From a bacterium (GTDB lineage: Bacteria; CSSED10-310; JAJRTK01), in assembly GCA_024278345.1 (NCBI GenBank), contig JAJRTK010000044.1, positions 1 to 7,992 on the forward strand: a stretch of DNA of 7,992 bases, read 5' to 3'. Below, piece after piece: positions 6,701-7,992 of the stretch. Within the stretch, counting starts at the first letter, position 1. Each line of letters starts with the position of its first letter. Under the pieces are notes generated by a model. That model searched no databases, was not told where the DNA came from, and saw only the letters and a list, made by a program, of their open reading frames with translations. The position numbers and the translations under genes were made by a program.

Positions 6701-7672
6701 ACCCTTACCGACGACGCGCTTCTGGAGGGGGACGAGAATCTCCTGGTCACCTTCGAAAGCCCGGTGGCTGGAAGCGGTACCGCGGTTTTTCAGGGGGAGA
6801 GCCAGGTGATCGCCACCATCCTCGACGACGAGTCGGCTCTCCGGTTCAGCTCCGCGACCTATGCGGCGGGGGAGAATAGTGGGCCCGCGGTCATCAGTGT
6901 CAGCCGGATTGGCGGGAGTGTCGGCACTGTTTCCGTCAACTACGCCACCTCCGATGGCACTGCCATCGCGCCTACCGACTACCAGGCGGTTGCCGGAACT
7001 CTGGTGTGGGCGGACGGCGAGACTGGAGACAAGACCTTCTCTGTTCCGCTGGTGGACGACACCGACGATGAGCAGCCGGGTGAGACAGTCCAGCTTACGT
7101 TGACGAATCCGGCCCGGCAGGGTCTTTTGGGAACGCCCTCCAGCGCGGAGCTGACCATCGTGGACAATGATGCACCGGTGGGCAACGCCCTCTTGCGTTT
7201 CAGCGCGCCCAGCTACGCCGTGGGGGAGACGGCGGGAACGGCCCTCATCACCGTGAGCCGTCTGGACAGCACCGTGGGCGCGGTCTCCGTGGATTACGCA
7301 ACTTCCGACGGAACCGCGGTCTCCCCTGGGGATTACCAGGCGACAAGCGGGACGTTGAGCTGGTCGGACGGCGAGGGAGGCGACAAGAGTTTTTCCGTTT
7401 CCATCGTGGACGACACGCTTTTCGAGCAGCCAGGGGAGACAGTCCAGCTCACGTTGAGCAATCCCACGGGGACGGCGGTGTTGGGCTCGCCTTCGGCGGT
7501 TGAGCTCACCATCGTGGACAACGAGCGCGCGACGCCGGTGGTGGGCCACACCACCCCGGGAAGCCGCTTGTTTCTAGTCTTCCTCCTGCTTTTGTTGGGA
7601 ACGGCATTTCTTTCGCCTCTTCCCAAGAAATGGCGTTTTGGTCAGCCGGAAACGTCGGCAAGGCTGTTCTGA
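593..7672 (+). CDS. Giant secreted beta-helix / Calx-beta surface protein
   Basis: Predicted exported structural or adhesive protein of 2,359 residues. Seen in the sequence: a basic N-terminus, a hydrophobic stretch at about residues 18-34 and an LLAAD region at 38-42 form a Sec signal peptide with likely cleavage after Ala40 or Ala41. The mature start DWYVSPTGSD (42-51), followed by PWRTLTHAL, is the usual opening of secreted parallel beta-helix (DUF1565-like) proteins. Asn-capped coils (SGN, DNN, TGN) run from about residue 110 to 1715. A DUF11-like sandwich follows at about 1722-1830, four Calx-beta domains at 1857-2311, a hydrophobic helix at 2326-2343 and a basic tail (PKKWR). No catalytic Asp/His/Arg cluster of a polysaccharide lyase or pectinase was recognised, so adhesion or a surface scaffold is inferred rather than shown. 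Calx-beta domains are known to bind calcium in other proteins. The frame is intact from start to TGA. No neighbouring gene is visible, so it looks monocistronic. An in-frame ATG at 599 is the likelier start. The family assignment is secure; the function is not. Confidence 0.95.
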   Translation: MGMERRIFTETKIWGRGLRLVSVWLVLGLSTGSVTHPLLAADWYVSPTGSDLDGGSVGVPWRTLTHALDPNSGVVSGDTIHLFPGLYDAISDANGLEAFPLSLLDGVAIESLDPNNTAISAPQGTALFFATGDLSSTTRISGLTLRHDPFDPNNPATHAGEAIFSFAVGSARMAPQIVGNRLMGDSIDPDEGIVVRDVASSDGSFLGTISGNTFQNLDVGVHVTQRFGGLADDFSPTLSNNSFTATNRAMGFTLGTTVVSSVTYAGEGRMSPTVSGNRGTVGTGFDLSVTARGGTTEIAPVISGNTFIDGGITLALDGGLMAAGDLLTFSPVVTGNYLENSLGSGISSAIIALTGGTLLSVAEFSNNEIQGAWGRGITVTDSSFHTGEIALTRTFKGNRVENVVSDGIQYRAFNFTPVLDPQDPNIIVSQVGSAAVTLDFQDNVVRFAGSDGMAFGFLDFDITGAFQATVTAVNNRIAIPGRWGVNGLVADIASGGSGTMDWSATGNTIEMGISGAFVSEIRNVTGDAMLTSNLTVTGNHIFGSSVTTTTPALFSPAPLFQTAAAGADPLLALDDSLTERAFVAGDGVLLDQKTLGEKPASGSALGGRLPGGRAPTATGNGVSLYLLGFHVTDNSGGGTPSIALDWRAENNVIPVGRNGVNILQSDVTSPLGTGNLVSNLTISGNEMGQLSSAGIVATALSFGDSNTPAGNSVSFDWHFDNNSIAQASRGISMNQRNLYVGGPLVSDATIQNNDVDQANSMALALGWRLVSAGGDLSQNWRVDANHVGLARGTGIKVNESALSAGGKVASNLSVSDNSVAYATTSTGIVVSVGMVTAGSDIDFDWNLDRNRGGYTYYELINLNQSMVQSGGNIVSNLSMTGNELGETTSSGFDLWVWGFTTSPDANDPNAPAGDITLAWNIDDNTVDWANSSGVNLGFTSMKAAGALWSNLSLSGNRVGFARSWQGFDIYGSQFQARGDVTATWNVLDNWVAEAVGYSALRVAQTQWSGHGAVTSNLTVSGNLCDLVRTAPAIDLWARNFDTKADPNNPAGDNITFNWDILNNTVGYGDRGMEVNQRSHQAGGKILSNLSVTGNRIETSLSSGISILASSLDTRSFQPNDPNDPNNPLGMSGGDIEATWTIADNSVSTLRADAIRMTRSNFNSGTGIANAITVERNQVQGGSDGLYLQESRFIAANAIGVLANFVDNIIGIADSTGIAFFHSDFVAGTAIDSSAGFSGNRVASSMGSIVAQQAAFASSAGDVAATLSMTDNELGSSARFAAVVFQNALMGSGAGNVVSNVTMTGNQSDYAASNGVFLYGISFVASDGDIEASWTIQDNTLAQADTAGLGLAFIQASFSATDGGVSSTVEASGNSVDGGTIGLIGLGSDFSTSGTAPGNLKVDWSMLGNPVSHFAQEGILLDLSTLASGADSGLSMTVAGNDVSNSGSPGSPSLALQINNFSATGNLLAGGQVLNNQVQGSRGQGLFVSARNIGPSASTQPTLTVSGNTITGGAGDGIVVSSTVSTPGEPLQGTLLIRGNQVTDNAGAGLVTLLAAASASGSILSDVRLEENILQGNQAAGLRTSLTHNDTTDPNDPNAPPNTGSNPYLVSCNTITGNRQGIVQESNHYSFVGPPAVSIDYPTADYGGGNRGSVGLNVISGSTLYDFFNVSALAVMAQNNLWSDTAGVLIDHKIRDDDEDPTKGAVDYAGFLSTAPTVEANAQLVATLLTDTAPTGPSIGDTFQLDTTVSSTGSCGCANVVLSIPIPATETVVPGSVTVTSGTGLVLSENPITVAFGSLAASTSSQVSFQMTHDSGSSFSLQGTVSCAQLTSDVLTDDPNDSTSNADPTVVDFLPGDLGIALTAYSVSEAAGGVTATLSRSGGNAGSVTVDYELLDGTAVGGSDYTVATGTITWPEGDLTDKTLDLGILDDTSPEGDETFTLHLLNPTGGAGLLTDTATITIIDDDSAISLVSADWSAPENAGSITVTLTRTGATAGGVTVDYLLANLDATAPDDYVAATGTLVWADGETGDKSIAITLTDDALLEGDENLLVTFESPVAGSGTAVFQGESQVIATILDDESALRFSSATYAAGENSGPAVISVSRIGGSVGTVSVNYATSDGTAIAPTDYQAVAGTLVWADGETGDKTFSVPLVDDTDDEQPGETVQLTLTNPARQGLLGTPSSAELTIVDNDAPVGNALLRFSAPSYAVGETAGTALITVSRLDSTVGAVSVDYATSDGTAVSPGDYQATSGTLSWSDGEGGDKSFSVSIVDDTLFEQPGETVQLTLSNPTGTAVLGSPSAVELTIVDNERATPVVGHTTPGSRLFLVFLLLLLGTAFLSPLPKKWRFGQPETSARLF
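914..2221 (+). repeat. N-terminal beta-helix coils (irregular part)
   Basis: From about residue 108 to 543 the protein repeats a turn signature of small or polar residues plus Gly/Asn-Asn followed by an aliphatic pair: GNRLMG, GNTFQN, NNSFTA, GNRGTV, GNTFID, GNYLEN, NNEIQG, GNRVEN, DNVVRF, NNRIAI, GNTIEM, GNHIFG. They are spaced roughly 30-45 residues apart. This is typical of right-handed parallel beta-helices, in which Asn residues stack at a turn. Coils here are less uniform than the strictly alternating block downstream; only the last two (TMDW...TGN and TSNLTVTGN) already show the alternating signatures. Boundaries are approximate. Confidence 0.75.
2222..2443 (+). other. 74-residue non-repeat insert interrupting the beta-helix
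   Basis: Residues 544-617 depart from the coil pattern: a TTTT/Pro/Ala-rich start, a charged segment (DDSLTERAF, DQKTLGEK), then a Gly/Ser/Arg/Pro-rich end (GGRLPGGRAP). The coil signature stops after TGNHIFG and resumes with GNGVSLYLLGF. The anchors on either side (Ser532 and Ser678) are 146 residues apart. Removing 74 leaves 72, one ordinary repeat period, so the segment behaves as an in-phase loop insertion. It includes a G7 tract at 2407-2413. Function unknown. Confidence 0.65.
2522..4915 (+). repeat. Alternating two-type beta-helix repeat, about 12 pairs
   Basis: Two unit types alternate without exception over about 24 units. Type A carries S-N-L-[ST]-x-[TS]-G-N or a variant, with the Ser position at residues 678, 746, 810, 875, 949, 1015, 1087, 1169, 1232, 1298, 1366 and 1433 (intervals 68, 64, 65, 74, 66, 72, 82, 63, 66, 68, 67). 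Type B carries [DNT]-W-x-[IVLFAM]-x-[DN]-N or a variant, with Trp at 646, 717, 780, 845, 919, 984, 1058, 1139, 1333 and 1403; two B units, near 1202 and 1268, have lost the Trp. Longer intervals coincide with Asp-Pro-Asn-rich loops. The pattern suggests growth by duplication of a two-coil module. It is read from the sequence by hand, and the fold is inferred from the family. Confidence 0.75.
4916..5737 (+). repeat. C-terminal beta-helix coils and helix end
   Basis: After the alternating block the coils become ordinary again: NNQVQG, GNTITG, GNQVTD, ENILQG, CNTITG, then NVISG and NNLWSD around residue 1681. The closing segment with DHKIRDDDEDPTKGAVDYAGFL matches the usual end of bacterial beta-helix proteins, where a final N-x-W turn is followed by an acidic stretch, a G-x-V-D/Y strand and a Pro-containing exit. 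Helix end is placed near residue 1715. Confidence 0.7.
5756..6082 (+). other. DUF11-like beta-sandwich linker domain
   Basis: Residues about 1722-1830 read as alternating strands with the order typical of DUF11/CARDB-like extracellular modules: an opening strand (FQLDTTVSSTG), a ...NVVLSIPIP-x(4)-VVPGSVTV segment, then VAFGSLAA and an S-x-V-S-F-Q-M strand. It contains a Cys-x-Cys pair (1754, 1756) and Cys1826, a cluster in an otherwise Cys-poor protein, which could form a disulfide after export. The domain assignment rests on pattern memory and is moderately certain. A DPND loop at about 6101-6112 separates it from the Calx-beta array. Confidence 0.5.
6161..7525 (+). repeat. Four tandem Calx-beta domains
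   Basis: Residues 1857-1965, 1966-2079, 2081-2193 and 2198-2311 are four copies of about 110 residues. Each has the Calx-beta order: a strand ending Y/W-x-[VA]-x-E, a strand of type V-T-L-S/T-R, then V-x-V-[DN]-Y, D-Y-x-A-x-x-G-T-L-x-W, G-[DE]-x-x-D-K, a D-D-T/A strand with E-x-x-E, L-x-L-x-N-P, and a closing I-[IVL]-D-[DN]-[DE]. The repeated acidic clusters (LDDE, IDDD, VDND) are the expected calcium sites of the family. Copies 3 and 4 share a 29-nt stretch at 7082-7110 and 7436-7464 with three differences, and copies 2 and 3 share the VWADGETGDK segment, indicating fairly recent duplication. Confidence 0.9.
7568..7669 (+). other. C-terminal hydrophobic helix and basic tail, possible surface anchor
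   Basis: Residues 2326-2343 form one Leu/Phe-rich hydrophobic helix, preceded by a Pro/Gly/Thr linker (GHTTPGSR) and followed by PKKWR and an eleven-residue polar tail. The order of linker, single membrane helix and basic cluster resembles C-terminal sorting signals handled by sortases or exosortases. However, neither LPXTG nor the PEP-CTERM or IPTL-CTERM motifs are present. It may be a stop-transfer anchor or an unlisted sorting tail. Confidence 0.6.
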
Positions 7673-7741
7673 GCAGGCGCCTGGGTTTAGAGGTGTGGTG
7701 CGGAGGAGTTTTTTGGGGGATATGGACGGGTCTTGGATGTG
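7673..7741. other. Short 3' flank of the giant gene without a clear terminator
   Basis: A perfect 10-bp palindrome CAGGCGCCTG sits at 7674-7683, directly after the stop codon, and a T6 tract lies at 7709-7714. They are too far apart, and the palindrome has no loop, so together they do not make a standard intrinsic terminator. No coding frame is supported here. Termination may depend on Rho or on the hairpins downstream. Confidence 0.4.
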
Positions 7742-7842
7742 GTGAAAAAGGCGAGTGGCGGCGGACGGAGGGGAACTCACGCCGCAGGCGTGGGTCATGC
7801 CGCCGGGAGCGGACCCCAATCCAAAGAAAGACAGAGGGTTTG
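7742..7842 (-). repeat. Dispersed intergenic repeat, copy 3 (longest)
   Basis: On the minus strand this runs from CAAACCCT at 7842 through TCCGCTCCCGGCGG to the conserved tail ending at 7742. It links the other two copies: its first part matches copy 1 and its second part matches copy 2. Between the two parts it has 30 nt (7770-7799) where copy 2 has 6. It lies 70 nt beyond the stop codon of the giant gene, in opposite orientation to copy 2. Confidence 0.75.
7775..7795. repeat. Hairpin within the downstream repeat copy
   Basis: Arms ACTCACGCC (7775-7783) and GGCGTGGGT (7787-7795) pair over nine positions with a single G-T wobble and a GCA loop. No T tract follows on either strand, so it is not a canonical intrinsic terminator. 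It falls inside the 30-nt segment missing from the upstream copy and resembles a REP-type palindromic insertion. Confidence 0.6.
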
Positions 7843-7899
7843 ATGGGTCATGGTCATGGTACCGGCCACCCGAAAAAAGCGCGCAGCGCACAAAGATGT

Positions 7900-7992
7900 G
7901 GGTCCAGGGAGCTGGCTCCCTGGCGTGGGTCTGGGAGCGGCGCTCCCAGCGGAGGTCCGGAGGCGGAGCCTCCGCCGGGTTCCAGGGCTGGA
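7900..7992. repeat. Array of about 27-bp GC-rich palindromic units, cut by the window edge
   Basis: Three full units begin with GGTC or GGGTC at about 7900, 7927 and 7954, and a fourth begins near 7978. Unit 1 pairs CCAGGGAGC (7904-7912) with GCTCCCTGG (7915-7923). Unit 2 pairs CTGGGAGCG (7931-7939) with CGCTCCCAG (7941-7949). Unit 3 pairs CGGAGGC (7958-7964) with GCCTCCG (7968-7974), or alternatively GGCGGAG (7962-7968) with CTCCGCC (7970-7976). Arm sequences differ between units while each stays self-complementary. The array is non-coding and its full length is unknown. Confidence 0.75.

Noticed and set aside
7873-7889. On the minus strand, GCGC-TGC-GCGC followed by six T, considered as an intrinsic terminator for a gene beyond the right edge.
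   Set aside because: A 4-bp stem with a 3-nt loop is too weak to call, and no gene reading leftwards is visible in the window.
7574-7891. 105-codon minus-strand open frame at the right end.
   Set aside because: It overlaps the 3' end of the giant gene antisense and consists largely of repeat copy 3. No family was recognised.
7900-7992. Regular spacing at the right edge considered as a CRISPR array.
   Set aside because: The units are themselves palindromic with varying arms and have no conserved repeat separated by unique spacers of 30 or more bases.

Overview
The window is almost entirely one giant protein-coding gene on the + strand (593 or 599 to 7672, about 2,357-2,359 codons), flanked by two repeat-rich non-coding stretches. 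The product is a predicted secreted or cell-surface protein. In order it has a Sec-type signal peptide, an N-terminal segment typical of secreted parallel beta-helix proteins, a right-handed beta-helix of about 1,600 residues with dozens of Asn-capped coils, a DUF11-like beta-sandwich linker, four tandem Calx-beta domains, and a C-terminal hydrophobic helix followed by a basic cluster. No enzyme active site was recognised. An adhesin, stalk or other extracellular structural role is the most economical reading, but it is inference.

Organism: the DNA is GC-rich (around 60% over the gene by eye), uses Shine-Dalgarno initiation, and has short GC-rich palindromes and dispersed repeats between genes. 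The domain mix and the Asp-Pro-Asn-rich loops fit a bacterium with large, repeat-rich surface proteins, for example Acidobacteriota, Planctomycetota, Verrucomicrobiota or a deltaproteobacterial lineage. Nothing here fixes the phylum.

Layout: bases 1-592 hold no convincing gene. They contain two diverged copies of a dispersed intergenic repeat (20-87 on the minus strand, 146-205 on the plus strand). An AT-richer stretch follows from about 250 to 480, with overlapping TTGACA boxes at 280-292, a candidate promoter that would give a leader of nearly 300 nt. A Shine-Dalgarno sequence at 585-592 favours the ATG at 599 over the one at 593. The gene occupies the centre. Bases 7673-7992 again hold no gene. 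They carry a third copy of the dispersed repeat (7742-7842, minus strand) containing an extra 30-nt hairpin segment absent from the copy at 146-205, and then an array of GC-rich palindromes at about 27-bp spacing that runs off the right edge.

The most interesting signals are: (1) a strict alternation of two coil types across about 24 consecutive beta-helix units, one marked by Ser-Asn-Leu-Ser/Thr and the other by a regularly spaced Trp; (2) the palindrome array, whose arms change between units while pairing is kept; (3) the three-copy dispersed repeat flanking the gene, including a 27/28-nt near-perfect inverted pair about 7.5 kb apart.
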